Below, piece after piece: positions 45,801 to 57,995 of a stretch of 64,000 bases of DNA (the stretch's first letter is position 1; each line of letters begins with the position of its first letter). The notes under the pieces were generated by a model. It did no database searches. It had not been told where the DNA came from and saw only the letters and a list, made by a program, of their open reading frames with translations. The position numbers were made by a program, and so were the translations under genes. Where the stretch lies: the NCBI GenBank assembly GCA_025769875.1, contig JAGFNK010000090.1, positions 1 to 64,000 of the forward strand, written 5' to 3'. Source of the stretch: Russula earlei. Its lineage: Eukaryota > Basidiomycota > Agaricomycetes > Russulales > Russulaceae.

Positions 45801-47473
45801 GACAATACCCACTCCCGAAGTACCCTTTGTCGTCTCTGGAATCTCGGATCGATTATTAGAAGTGTGGTCCGAGCTGCCGTACACAGCTCCCACGTCTCTT
45901 GGACGTCCACCTCCAACATCATTCTTGATGTTCGCCTTGCGGCTCGCGAAGCTCCGTGACATTGCTCTGTCCAGACCACTCATCGACGAAAATAGACTCA
46001 TACTTGCTGGTTACGCCCAGATGAAGGATGAAGAGACTCGAAATGCGATCTTCTTACAGTCCGTTCGCAAGAAGGCTAAAAGTAGTAAGAGGCGCGTCGT
46101 CGAGGAGAACGTACGAGAGACGCGCAAGGCTGAAGAAGCTGCCCGGCAACGTCAAGACAAAGTCCTAGAAATGCAGAATGAGTTACGCCTTGCGACAGAA
46201 AAGCAGGCACACAAGACCCCTTCTGCCACCCACAAGGATAAGAGCGGAACAGGTCACCACAGATCTCCCGACTCCGCTTGGCAGATAGCGAGGTCCAAGA
46301 ACCCCCTAGCCAATGCTCATCTGGTTACTTCCAGGTCATCCAAACTCAACTATTTGCTGAAAGAGGCACGATCTTTCTGATCACCTTGTTTCTTCTCTCA
46401 TCGCTTATCCGGCTTAGGTTTTGGAATACTCTCTGACAGAGAAATTCTTGATATTCTCAAGCATGCCGCTGACGCTAGCTCACGTTGCCGACGCACTGAC
46501 CGTCATGGGCATCATGTTCCTTCAATACACGACCGCCTCACCGGTGCACATCCGTCAACAATATGTCACAACCTTTGAGACGTCCGACAGATACAGGGTA
46601 TTCCTTATGGAATTGAAACACGGGTCTCGTGGGCTGTGAGTGCTCCCCCGATCCACGCGGATCCGTCTGAATGTCGTGTTGTAGGAACCTGATCTCGGCG
46701 TCTCGGGTCATATTCTGTGAGCCGGTTTGGAAAGCAGACGTGGAGGCGCAGGCTATCAAGGTGATTCTTTTCCTCATCAACCAGTCCGTTAAAGGGCCCT
46801 CGTTTTTTTTTTTTTTTTTGCTGACCGCCTGCCCAACGTCGTCAGCGGGTACATCGGATCGGCCAGACCAAACCCATCACGAGTAAGTCGCAGCCTTTAT
46901 GACCTTTTCTTCCACCGATCTCTTACCGTGACCGCCGCTACACAGTCAAGACGCTTGCCATCCGGAATTCCGCAGAGGAACTGATGATATCCCGTCGAGC
47001 GCAGCTGAAGAGCCTGGACCAGAAGGTCTCTACTTTCCTGACGGACGACTTCACGATGAGAAATTTCATTGCGGTGAGTCACCACCCCCTCCCCCTCCCC
47101 GCGAGCGCGCTCTCTGTGCCTTCCTTCGCACGCATCAAACGAGTGAAAAACTCATACATACTTTGCTTTAAATTATCGATCCCGCCGCCTCCCGCCTCCC
47201 GCCTCCCGCCTCTCGCCTCGCCCCCTCCTCTACATACCAAAGAATCCGAGTTTCATGGAAGAGACGGCGTACGAGCCTCTGACTCTCGACATCCCGCTTC
47301 TCGGACGGACCGCCGAGGAGACGTCGCCCTCGCGCCCTCCCGAGCCGGCGATGGACGCCGTCGTGGAAGCGGTGCAGGACGAGCCGCCCGGTACGCCAGA
47401 CGACGCGCAGGGGCCGACGACGACGGAGCAACTTCCGTTGAAAAAGAGACGGATCATCAGATTTGCGGAGTGA
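42851..47473 (+). CDS. SNF2-family DNA-dependent ATPase/helicase
   Basis: ATG at 42851 ([15 protein letters not shown]). Exon 1 ends at 43375 and exon 2 starts at 43431. Motifs in order: [17 protein letters not shown], Walker [18 protein letters not shown] across the intron 43774-43829, [16 protein letters not shown], motif II VVDEGHV (about 44683), [13 protein letters not shown], a helicase C part with [16 protein letters not shown] and [18 protein letters not shown], and motif [14 protein letters not shown] across the intron ending at 46844. About 15 exons, short introns. One intron (46366-46417) uses a GC donor. A coiled, charged segment (about 46060-46220) separates the two helicase halves. 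The C-terminus carries an acidic tail and KKRR. No RING finger was seen, so a Rad5/HLTF-type ligase is not supported. Role: chromatin remodelling or repair, subfamily uncertain. Confidence 0.85.
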
Positions 47474-48021
47474 AGGGGCCATCTGTATCGCACGGACGAG
47501 GCATTTTGATCTGTGGTTGTAGTATTTATCTATTCTATCTTTACCTGGACGGAGCATGACTGAAAGGAGCATGGCTTTTCCCCTACATTACTAAATACGT
47601 GCTGCGCAGGGAACGGCTATATCTGGCGGGCGTATATCCATCGAATGAGACCTCACAAAATCAATCTTACGGAAAGCAATCTGAGCGGCCTTACGATATG
47701 ATACGTATATATTCAGTAACGTGAAACATAGCTCAGACATCTATTAAGTCGCTAGATTGATCGCGGCAGAATTAAGTACAATGGGAACAACACAACAAGT
47801 GACACCAAAGGTAGAAGTACAATATACAACAACCAAACTATGCTGAGGTCTGATATATGAGCATGGACCCACGGGGGATCGAACGTGATGAGGAAATCGT
47901 AACGAAGAACGTGTCGAGAAGAAAGAGAAACGACGAAACGACGAAAAAAGAAAAAGCTATTCAGTGTATATCAGTTCCAAGATGACCAGGTAGCGTCCAT
48001 GCCTCACGGCTCTCCAGGGGA
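47474..48021. other. convergent intergenic region
   Basis: Between the 3' ends of the SNF2 gene (+) and the flippase gene (-). No gene seen. The tRNA-like T-loop sequence near 47880 was rejected (no A box). Confidence 0.4.
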
Positions 48022-51000
48022 CTACTTCCGACGGAGGGGATGGCGGATCGTCCGTAGTAAATTGGACCCGCGGCTCCTGCGCTCTGCGCCCTGATCCAAG
48101 GGTACTGCGCCCGACAGATTGCTCTGCATGCGGCGCATCGCCACGCCATATTCCTCCTGCGCGAAGCTGTATCCACGCGAGGGGGAACGCACGCCGGTAG
48201 ACATATCGATCTGGCTGCCCTGCATCGACGGGCGGCCGAAAGGACCAGGCCTTGCGCTGTGAGGGGTCATGGGGATAGGGCTCGGGACACGAGCCTCCTG
48301 CTCCTCGATATTCTCCTCGGTATTCCGGTAAGCTTCATGGATTAGGTCCAAGTCGGGTTTGATCTTGTAGTTCCAGTTCAGGATGTCCAAGTCGTTAGGG
48401 TTGAAGCCGAAAGACCATGCAAGGTAGAGGTACCGCGGGAGGAGCGCGACCAATGCCGTGATAAGGATGCCGAACCAGAAGATAGCAGATTGGAACAAAT
48501 AGTGGTCGTTGCCGTAGACAGGGGTGAAAAACCGTCCGGGTCTGATGAGTGAATAGATGGCCTGAAACAGAGGATTAGAACGACTGGAGCGGAAAGTCAC
48601 GGACCGTGGACATACGGTGTATGCCCCGATGAGCACAATCCCAATAAACACGGCGAAAAACACCCAAGCAGTCCAAACCTTTGTATTGAGCCCGTTGAAC
48701 AGATTTGCAACAATGGCTGCGGAAATGACCATCGCCGTCGAGAACTCGAGACGGCCGACGTCATATCCATCGTTGCGGGCGGAGGGAGAGAAATAGCCAT
48801 ACAGAAGAATGAAGAAAACGATGGCGGACTGCGGGGCGGAAAAAACGTCACGCATCCGTCAATCAGAGGAGCGAGACTTTGCCGACCTGTACAACACCCT
48901 CCAACATGAAGACGGTGAACAACTTTGATCCAAACCATTTCCCTTCTCTTCCGTAGCGATACAGCTGTGGGATTGCCATCAATACATGGTCATCTACAGG
49001 GCGGTAAGTCTGTGTATCGCTTGCATGCAGGAGTGTATACGCACCAACGATCCGATCAAACAACCCGATGGCAATTACAGGGCACAGCGTCCAGAAGGAA
49101 TTCCAGAATATCAGGTAGGTGTACTCAAATACGCTTGAAGACGGTCCCGTTAGGAAAAATGATCTCAAAGCAAAATGTGGTTTCACTTACTAAGCCGACG
49201 ACCAAGCACAGTAGATCATGAACCACCATAATACACCAATGCAAATAATGTTTTTGTAGAAAAAGTTATTGATCCTGCAAATAAAAAACAATCAACACCA
49301 TTTCGCCGCTGGAGTCGGAGTGAGCTCACATGTTGCCGTTTCGTGCGTATGACCAATGACCGTGGACGAGTAACAAGCGTTTCAAGAACCTGAACTGTGC
49401 GATCGCATAATCCGACGAGTTGACCGCCTGTAATCCTTCTTCGCCAGAAATGCCGACGCCGACGTCTGCCGCCTGAATCATACTGACGTCGTTCGCACCG
49501 TCACCGATGGCAAGCGTCATCGTATCAAGACCGTCCCGGACGAGCCTGACCACCAATGCCTTCTGTTTCGGTGACACGCGGCAGCACACCACGGCTTCGC
49601 ACAACATCGAAAGGCGAAGGAGCAAATGCTTGTGGGACTCATCCTTAAGGGCCTAGAAAGATCAAATCCCATCAGCTCGATCAAGGCGGGGAGAAGGACG
49701 AATCGTACATCATCCAAAGCCAATCCATCGATGACCAATACGTATCCACCTGGTCGCTCCCCATTTTGTGAACCGACCAGCGAGGTGGCACCGGTGCTGA
49801 GTCGACGCAATGGAAACAGCTGACTGGCACGCCGTTCAGCGTTTTCCTCATCATGAGCGCCAAGCGACTCTGTGTTGACCTCGGAGTCGTCGGTAATATT
49901 ACTTCCGGGGAAATATTCCTCGGCTGCGCGCAACATCTGAGCATAGATGCTAGCGCCCTCGCCGCCTCCACGAATAATGATGATATTCGCTTCCCGAGCG
50001 ATGAGATTCGTGCTCTTTCCAATGGCTGATCACGAGGTATTAGCACCAAATCCTCGAGGCCGACAAGTACGACGGAAACACACCGATGGCAGTCTCGAGC
50101 TTGTCGCCCGTCAGAACCCAAACCTTAATACCGGCCGTTTTGAGGTCGGCAATTGCCTCGGGTACACCGTCCTGCAGCTTGTCTTCGATGGCCGTTGCGC
50201 CCAAGAGTAGCAAATTTCGCTCTATCTCCTCTGATACCTGCTCTATCTCGCCCTCCCGATCGTCGAGGGACGCGATGGCTATCCGATACCGCTCGACCCA
50301 CGAATTGTATTCATCCTCTGGCACGACGCGATGCGCAAGGGTGAGGGTGCGTAAACCCTCGTTGGCAAATCCACCAAGTTGTTCCTCCGTCACTGCCTTG
50401 AGTTCTTCTCCACCCGGGGCGAGCCGCTCGAAGATGACATTATCCGCGCCCTTGCATAGTAACAATATGGGATAATCCCCTGGTCGGTCGCCTTCCCCCA
50501 GCTGGCGAACGACGACACTCATGCGCTTCCGTACGCTGGTGAACTCGAGGATATTGAGCAATTGGAAGCGTAGGGGATCGCGTGCAAACGGAGTGCGTAA
50601 AATCAGCACGTCGCGATCACGGCCTCTGAATTCGAAGCCGACGTCGGCGGCAGCTTGAACGAGAGCGGCTTCATCCGGACTTTGCGCTTTGTAATCGAGT
50701 AAACCAGTCCTACGATCGGTGCCAACAAGAACGGTGTGACAGAGAGCGAGGGTCGTCCAATATTGCCCGTGACGATCACGGTCCGGTGATCGTATATCTG
50801 CGGCCGCGGCTTCTATTTCACGGGAGATCTGCAAGGAACGGAAATGTCGGAGGACGCCGCCGGAAAGTTGTACGGCGTCTGCCTCGGGACTGTTCGATGT
50901 TTCTTGTGGGGTGCCAGTTTCCGAACCCGATGTCCTCATGTCGGCAGATGCGGTGGACGGATCGGGAGATTTGCCGACGGCAGGGAGAGTTTCTTCAGGT

Positions 51001-52782
51001 TCGGGCTCTTCATCGACATAGACTCGACCCCCTACAGAAGCCCGGCGGAAGACCATCGCATTCTAACTCCTCCGTCAGTCGAGGTCGAGGTGGAGAACAA
51101 GACGGAACCAACCTGAGTTAGTGTTCCGGTCTTGTCCGAAAAAATGTATTCGATTTGCCCAAGGTCATCCGAAAGGGTGAACGTTCGCGCCAATGCAGGC
51201 GAATCTGTTTTCCTGTAATACATATCCCCATCGAAGTAGATAAATGCGGCTTGACAGCCGCGAACGAACTCGATCGAAATGTAAAGCGAGATGGGGACGA
51301 CATTTTGGAACCTGACGAACACCAAATACGCAAGTCAGTGAGGCGGAGTGTCCGCTCGGAGCGGGAGGGGCAGACGACGAACGTGATGAAAGCAAACAAC
51401 AGGGTGATCAATCCATTTATTGAAGGGTTGTCACCACTCCTGTTATCGCGGAACAACCAGGGCGCCTGTTTCGGATAGTAGTGATGTTCAAGGATGGTGT
51501 CGACGACGCCGCAGACGACGGCCATGACCCCAAGCAAAACCAGGTTTGCCAGGACCATGGGATTCATCTGGCGCTCGACTTTGCCGCGCTTGCTCGGGGT
51601 GCCGCCGGCATTGAGAACAAGTTTGGTATCCAGGCCAGTATACATGACGATTCCGATGACCCACGTTGTATTCCGTAACACGGTACCGCGGAGCAAGGTC
51701 GTTTGCAAGTCGACCGGATGGCGCTCGTCGTTGATGACCACGGTGGCGGCGAGCTTGTGCATCTGAACTTCGGGCCTATCGCACTCGATCCTGAAAACGT
51801 TCTTGGGGTCGGCGCAGTCCGCGGCGTTGCGAAGGTGGGTAAGCGCGGGAACGGCGTGCCGCGACTTGAGGTTGGTCTCGCCGTCCAAATTCTTAGTCTC
51901 GACAAAGGCGACGTTCTCGTCCTCGCTCGTCGCGCAGATGAGTATGTCAGCGGGGATGCTCTCGTGATCCACGATCTTGACAAAGTCACCGACGCGCAGA
52001 TCCTCCCAAGTGGTGCCCTTCCAGTGGGCAGGGGGACCCGCGCCGCTGGGATCTGCGGCGAGATCGTCGTCAAATTCTGCGTCTGAAACGTCGCTTGAAC
52101 GCAAGGGAGCGGACTTGTCGACGGCTTCGGGTGGGGCAGGGATCGTGAGCGCTTGAACGCCCTTGTCTTCGGCCTTGGGAAGCTTCCTTTTGCCGATACG
52201 TTTCGTGAGCGCGCGAACAAAAGTTTTGCTCTTCGGCGCCATGGCGTTGTGATTCACATACCCTGGGCCTTCGAGGACGCGAACTTCAGAGAAGTTGACG
52301 ACCCTGTCGGATTGATGACGCTTGATGTCCTCGTACGCATCCTTGCTACCGGTCATGCCGAGAACAACGACCAAAGGGAGAAGAACTAGGGCAGGAGAGA
52401 TGGTAGCAAACTTGGGAATGAATTGAAGAATGGCAATAAAAGTGAAAAATCTGAGCCAAGTTCAAGTGGAGAATATTGAGCGCAAGGGACGCAAAGAGGG
52501 GAGGGGAGGGTCTTACACATTGGCTGTCCGACGATACTGCTCTAGTAGATTACGGGGAAGGAACGTGAAAAGGGTGTACTTTGAGGTGATGACCTGATTC
52601 GGGTTGTACTGGTGCGCTTTGAGCACTCTGTGATTTTTGTCATAATATGAGTCGGGGAGGGGTTGATTGATGAAGATGGTGCGTGAGGGTCCGGGAGGTC
52701 GTTTGCGGACGAAAAGGTCCTCTATGGAAAAAGAGGAGATAAGCGTATCATACCAGGCAATGAAGCCTGTTCGTTTTGGCAT
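48022..52782 (-). CDS. P4-type ATPase, phospholipid flippase
   Basis: The ATG at 52782 gives [18 protein letters not shown], then [14 protein letters not shown] and [20 protein letters not shown], the standard N-terminus of fungal P4-ATPases. The actuator loop has [15 protein letters not shown]. The phosphorylation motif DKTGTLTQ is near 51120-51140. The nucleotide domain has [43 protein letters not shown] and [27 protein letters not shown] (about 49525-49420, in pieces). The C-terminal membrane part and a cytosolic tail ([13 protein letters not shown]) end at 48022. Several short introns interrupt the 3' half. Function in the family: ATP-driven movement of aminophospholipids to the cytosolic leaflet, usually with a Cdc50 partner. 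It is closest in style to Dnf-type flippases; subtype not decided. Confidence 0.9.
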
Positions 52783-53168
52783 GATGGAGGGAGAAGAGGT
52801 GGGATGATTGATTGGAGCTGAGCTGTAATTATGAAGAAAGGGACGGGCATGCCGGGTTCGCCCCTCGCTCGCCTCCGAACGCAACGCGAAATCATTACAC
52901 ATCCAGCGCCCAGTCCGTATATGGCAACCCTGCGTCAGCGCATCCGACTCAGCCCGAAATTCAATTGCAAATCAAACGAATGGTATACTGTATCATTCAA
53001 CTAACGAGCGCAGTCCTTCAACCAAACCAACAAGATCAGTCAACTAATGCCCTCACAGCTCAAGTGGGGGTATACATTTTCAACCCGCAAACACAGCCCA
53101 TCAACATCAAATTGGGCCGATACACTTCGCCTAGTGAACGCCCGTCTCCGGGTGGCGAGTGACTAAGC
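52783..53168. other. intergenic region (flippase promoter side)
   Basis: 386 bp between the flippase start and the CDC10 stop, both minus strand. It should hold the CDC10 terminator and flippase promoter; no specific site is recognised. Confidence 0.4.
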
Positions 53169-54497
53169 TTACGCCTGTTGTGGCCGCGCGTTCTCCTTGA
53201 GAGCGAGAAGCTGCTTAGAGCGGAACGCCTCGTAATGAATTTGAGCCGTGGTCTCGATCAGGTCTTGCAAGTGAGTCCTGATATCATACCCGTCATCCAT
53301 CCGCCGTCTCCGAGACATCATGCCTTTCCTTACCTGGTCAGGAAATTGCGCAGCGATACAAACTCGCAATGTGTCTCATCTTCAACGTTTACAACTCCCC
53401 ACCGGTTTTTTCGTCCACGCACAGCCTTCCCACCAATGATCACGTTGCTCTCGGAACCAACCACGGCGAATGGAATCATATTCTGTGCAAAGGCAAGAGT
53501 TATTAAACCTCACAGTTTGGTAAAAAAAAAAAAAAAAAATCGAAACATGCCCGAATGCTCTCGTTGAGCTGCACCTCCTCTTCATCGTATTCGTCAGTAT
53601 CGAATGGGTAGAGGCGGATGCTGTGATGGTAAAGCTCTGCCCGGATCTATAAAAGCCAAAGATAGTCAGCGCCAACACCCAAGCCAGCGCAGTCGAGGTA
53701 GAACCGACCTTTTGCTTGAACGACTCGCGCTCCTCCAAAGTAAGGCTGTCCGCCTTGGCAATAACTGGAACGACGTTGACAACTTCGCTCAGTTTTTTCA
53801 TCACAGTCACGTCGATAGGGCGGAGAGAGTGTCCTGTCGGGTTGATAAAGTATAAACAGCAGTGGATGCGCGTGTCCTGGATGTAGCGGTCACGCATTGC
53901 CGTGAGTTCCTTGCGAAGGTACGCGCTGTGCTGGTCCTTGATATACTTTATGATGGGCTCCCAGCTAAAAGGAAACAGTCAACTTGAGACAGGAAAAGAG
54001 AAACATCGCTGACCAGTTCTCATTGTCAACCTGGTCACCGTAGCCGGGAGTATCGACGATGTTAAGGCGCAGTCGCACCCCGTTCTCCGTGATAACTACG
54101 TCGGGGCATACACGTGGATGAGTGGGGTCGCAAACAGCGCATAAACGTCGAAACGTCCGCACCATGAGAAACCGTTTGAATTTCCGTGGTCTGACGAACT
54201 GGTTCATCAGCCTCACGTCTGCCCTTCGAGTCGATGAGGTGCGAGGCGAATATCGTGTTGATGAGGGTCGACTTTCCCAAACCGGTTTGACCTGCGGTTT
54301 GATTAGATTTTTCTCCCGCCGAATGCAGACTGATTGGGAGGCGCAGGATGGAAGAGGGTAAGGGACGAGGGCGTACCAACGACGATAACGTTGAATTGGA
54401 ACCCACGCTTGAGTAACTTGTGTTCAATTTGTTGGGTAATTGAGTCAAAACCAACATAAGAGGTCGCACGAATCTCTTGAACGTCAGCAGTGGCCAT
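53169..54497 (-). CDS. CDC10: septin Cdc10
   Basis: The ATG at 54497 gives [20 protein letters not shown], followed by [18 protein letters not shown]. Then the P-loop [13 protein letters not shown], the switch region [36 protein letters not shown] text, the G4 motif AKADSLT and the septin unique element ending [19 protein letters not shown]. The C-terminus stops soon after ([12 protein letters not shown]), with no long coiled coil, as usual for the Cdc10 class. At least six exons. One intron (53483-53550) has a GC donor (GCATGT) and an 18 nt T run. Septins assemble into GTP-binding filaments at the bud neck or septum. Confidence 0.92.
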
Positions 54498-54915
54498 TGC
54501 GAGCGAGACTGTCAGCAGCGGTGAAGTGAAAAAAAAGAGCGGAGAGGCTGAAGCGCTGAGAGGTGGAGAGAATGGAGACTGGCGTGATTCGATTTGAGGA
54601 AAATTTGTCCCTGTTTTGACGCGACGCGACCGGCGCCAAACCGCGAAAGCGAAAGGAAAGAAAAGAAAAAGAGGAGGCAGACAATATTATTCTAGATCCT
54701 CTTTTCCCTTGTACATCACAATTCTATATTACCCCGCTTTTATTCTCACCTCTGTCAGTCCCTTGCGTCTTCTTGGGCAGTAGCCCAGCTTGGTTTCATC
54801 CTTGGTGTGGCCGTCGATGTTTGGAACCTTCCTCAAAAGCAACACACCATGACAATTATAGCACCGTCCCCAACCTGTATACACACGCACGCTCAGCTCC
54901 TTGCTTCAAAACAAT
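54498..54915. other. intergenic region (CDC10 promoter side)
   Basis: 418 bp between the CDC10 start and the AHA1 stop, both minus strand. A-rich near the CDC10 start on the plus strand; no gene seen. Confidence 0.4.
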
Positions 54916-56451
54916 TTACCGAGGAGGAAGGGATAAACGGAGGTAGGGCATGAGCAGCGCAACGCCAAGTATCAGTCCCGCAAAACCAAGAGATATGACC
55001 AGCGGTGACGGTACAGGCAGCGGCGGTGAGCCTTGCCCCCGTCTATTTCCGGTCGTCCGCCCAGAAGGTAACGGTGAAGACGACGGGGCAAGTATAAGTT
55101 GTACGTACCCAATCGATTTGAATCCATGAACGCTACCGGCGGCAATCAGTACGACGGAGAGACCGAAAGCGCCATGAACGTGATGCGTACTAATACCCCT
55201 CCAGATTCCGGCGCGTCTCGTCTTCAAGGCCCGTTGGCACACCGTCGAGTGTGAAAGTGACTTGCGTGGAATCTGTCGATTGTTCAAGCACGGTGGTTAA
55301 AGTTGCTTCATGTCCTATACACAAAAGTGGGACCAGATCAGATGATGCTCCACCTGAGATTCGCAGCTTTACCTTCTGGCCAGGTCGGGCTTCGCAAAGC
55401 CCAGGTCTGTTTGATTTCCTTTCCAGGTCTAAGTGAGATGTATTTGCCACGCAGGCCGCCTCCAAATAACTCGTACTCTGTATCTGGGGTAGCCGTGCTC
55501 TACCACGCATTGTCAGTATAAATCTATACGTCATTGACCCAGCGCTGTAAAGTCACCTTGGCCGGCGCTCGCGACCACGTCGGAATCCGCTTCTCGTCAG
55601 TCAGTAGGGAAAACAAGTCATCTGCAGATGCGTGGAACGTTGCTTCAACCTCGACTACCGACGTGTTGATCTTCTGGGAGGATGGAGCTGTCTTTTTCGC
55701 GGGCACCGGTACACCACTGCTGGCAGGTGCAGATATAGGCGGTGGCGCTGGAGAGCTGGTCCGACTAGGTTCATTCGAACCGACAATGATGTCCTTGCCA
55801 TGCGTCTCGATCAAATCGACTGGGAACGCAGCAAATTTGGTCTCGAGCGCCGTCGGGAGCTTATCCTTCGCAAGTGCAAAGAGTGCCGTGGTCTCTGGTG
55901 AAGACTGCGATGTAAGAGACCATTGATACTTTTTCGGACATCAGTGAGTGAATGACAAGGTTCATGAAATGAAGCACATACGACGTAATCCGAAATGCGG
56001 TCGAGCGTAATCTCGTGCGAGATCTCGGGAATAGTGAGCTTCCCGTCGGCCTCGGTGCCGTCCGCAGTCCTGGCCTTCCAATGCAGGACGACCTTACAGT
56101 CATAGATCGTGATCAGCCTGCAGGTCGTGTAAGTCAGCCATGTTGTCTTCAGCGCCTTGCGCCTCAACAAAAGTGGAAATGCGTCCTCGCGACTGGACCG
56201 GATGGTTCACTGCGCGCATAACAAGGCGAAGGCAGGGTCGGAGGAAAAGTTGCAGCGGTGGCTCGCACATACTTTGACTTTCTCCGCCCGAGCTCAACAT
56301 CGCCGTCAACTGAAACGACACGGTCGACTAAAACGACGGCACCGTCGGACCCTTCAACTTGTATGGTGACGAGCTCGCGCTCGAACCACTCCTTGGCCCA
56401 TGGTGTCACCGTTTTATTCTTCCAGTGCCAGTTTGCGGTACTATATGCCAT
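54916..56451 (-). CDS. AHA1: Aha1-type activator of Hsp90 ATPase with C-terminal membrane segment
   Basis: The ATG at 56451 gives MAYSTANWHWKNKTVTPWAK (another in-frame ATG lies 15 nt upstream). The N-terminal Aha1 domain continues through ERELVTI, a first intron, and ITIYDCKVVLHWKAR, LTIPEISHEITLDRISDYV. A Pro/Ser-rich linker (about 55690-55790) leads to the AHSA1 domain: EATFHASADDLFSLLTDEKR, then FGGGLRGKYISL and GKEIKQTW, and KVTFTLDGVPTG-like text (about 55250). The usual end GFKSIG is followed, across a possible intron, by a Pro-rich spacer and the hydrophobic LVISLGFAGLILGVALLM near 54990-54940. This suggests a tail-anchored form. Aha1 stimulates Hsp90 ATP hydrolysis in the cytosol; membrane anchoring is not the usual form and depends on the last exon being real. 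Confidence 0.88.
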
Positions 56452-56621
56452 AGGAGTGAGCGACATCAGAGCAGATGACTGAGATGTGAAAGGACCGCAG
56501 CGGTGCTTGTGCAGTGGTTCGAAGCAAGGTGATGAAGGAAGCCCGCTAAAACCTTTCACGTGCCAGACCGGTGAGAATATTCTGGTCTTTTCTCACTCCT
56601 TCACGTCAAGTTCCCACTGGT

Positions 56622-56650
56622 ACACCCACACCCACACCCACACCCACACC
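56622..56650 (+). repeat. ACACCC hexanucleotide microsatellite
   Basis: Nearly five tandem ACACCC units between AHA1 and the next gene. Too short and isolated to be telomeric. Confidence 0.8.
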
Positions 56651-56748
56651 TGACATTCAAAAAGAGGGGAACTGGTGTTACAAGCAGGGGCCATCGCGTC
56701 ACAAAGCTATCCTACAGATGTCGGACCTACATTTAATCCTTGAATTCC

Positions 56749-57995
56749 TTACTGCGAGCTCTCTTTATCAGTATCTTCGCCTTTGTCCTGACGTTTCCTG
56801 ACCATGACATACGCATCACCTGCTTTACCTGTGCTGACAGCTTCCACCACTCCAGCCACCGTTCCTTGTGACTCGGGACGGGTCTTCTTTCTCTGCGAAC
56901 GGATCAGTTCGAGATCGTGCGAGAGTAGGCCATGGCCCGCAACGGGTCCCCAGTAAGATGTGCTGGCGAGGGTACCGATGATACATGTGCCTACAAGCAA
57001 CGAGAGGTAAAAGCGATATTGAGAGTACCACTTGGGCGCTACGGTCACTGAGCGTCAGGAACAGTCATCAACGCTCAGACCTGGTTACGTACCCCATCCT
57101 CCAATGGTGGCCCTGAGATCCGCATACCAGAGGGCGGTAAATCCGACCCATTGCGCAATCAGTGCCATGGTAGGGTCAAGAGCGAGTGTCGGCCAAGCGT
57201 AGATCACGGGTGCAGCACCCAGCGCGAGACGAGAATAGCCCTTGTGGCCTCCAAAGCCCGCAAATTCCATTCCCCAGTGCAAGGCCCCTGTTCACGGCTA
57301 TGAGCTCTGGAACGGAGCGACGTACGGAGATACGAACCGAGGAAAGACAGCATGACGGCACCGTAGGTGACTTGAATGTTCAAAGCACGATCAAGAAATG
57401 TAAGTGCAACACCGGGATCGAGACTAGTGAGCACGCCTGCGCGTCGTGAGATGCGGCCTTCAGTATGGACTAGCATCGAGCATACCGGAGGCAGCCAAAC
57501 CAGCCTGATGGGCGAGATAAATGGTGGTAGAGGACGCAAGCAAGTACGGGATCCCGCCAAGCAACCCGAAGACCACATATGGCGTAGGCACTGAATACGC
57601 AACGGCGCTCGTTATACCAAGCTTTTTTGCGCTCTATCTCAGCCACGGACGTTTCGCCGTTCCAAAGACCGACTCACGAAGGTTTCACGGGACGGCTTGA
57701 CAGAGTCGTCCGCACGGATATCCTTACCAGCAATCACCTTTGCCCAATCCGTTGTGGAGTTGCCGACCTCTTCGCGAACGTTCACGGCGGCTTGGGAGAT
57801 CGTCTGGGAGGCTGGTCTGCCAGACACGTGAGATGCTACGGCACGATGCTGCTGAAAGGCATTCGTGCTCCTGATGATGGGCGAGTGGTGAGAGCGAAGT
57901 GTCGCGAGAGGCACAAGGTGCGCCTGAGGCACAGAGCGGGCGAGGAGTTGGGTTCTGAGCACAGGTCGAATGTTAATGTTGCGGATGCAGTGCAT
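56749..57995 (-). CDS. DUF3429-family mitochondrial membrane protein
   Basis: The ATG at 57995 (MHCIRNINIRPVLRTQLLAR) begins a long basic, mitochondrial-type leader. After introns come PTPYVVFGLLGGIPYLLA-like text (about 57590-57530), a TM-rich segment with LDPGVALTFLDRALNIQVTY and GAVMLSFLGALHWGMEFAGF, then YSRLALGAAPVIYAWPTLAL, LIAQWVGFTALWYADLRA and WYSQYRFYLSLLVGTCIIGT. The C-terminal tail is basic and ends at 56749. The alternating hydrophobic helices and the conserved LGA(L/I)HWG block fit DUF3429 (TMEM69-like), a family of mitochondrial inner-membrane proteins of unknown activity. Confidence 0.8.

Noticed and set aside
47160..47572. Arg-rich minus-strand frame opposite the SNF2 3' end
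   Set aside because: It is the reverse of a GC-rich coding exon, with no domain of its own.
47855..47895. GTTCGATCC-like T-loop on the minus strand, possible tRNA gene
   Set aside because: No A box, D arm or acceptor stem at the proper distance.
56622..56650. Internal telomere-like repeat
   Set aside because: Short ACACCC microsatellite, not the fungal telomere unit and not extended.
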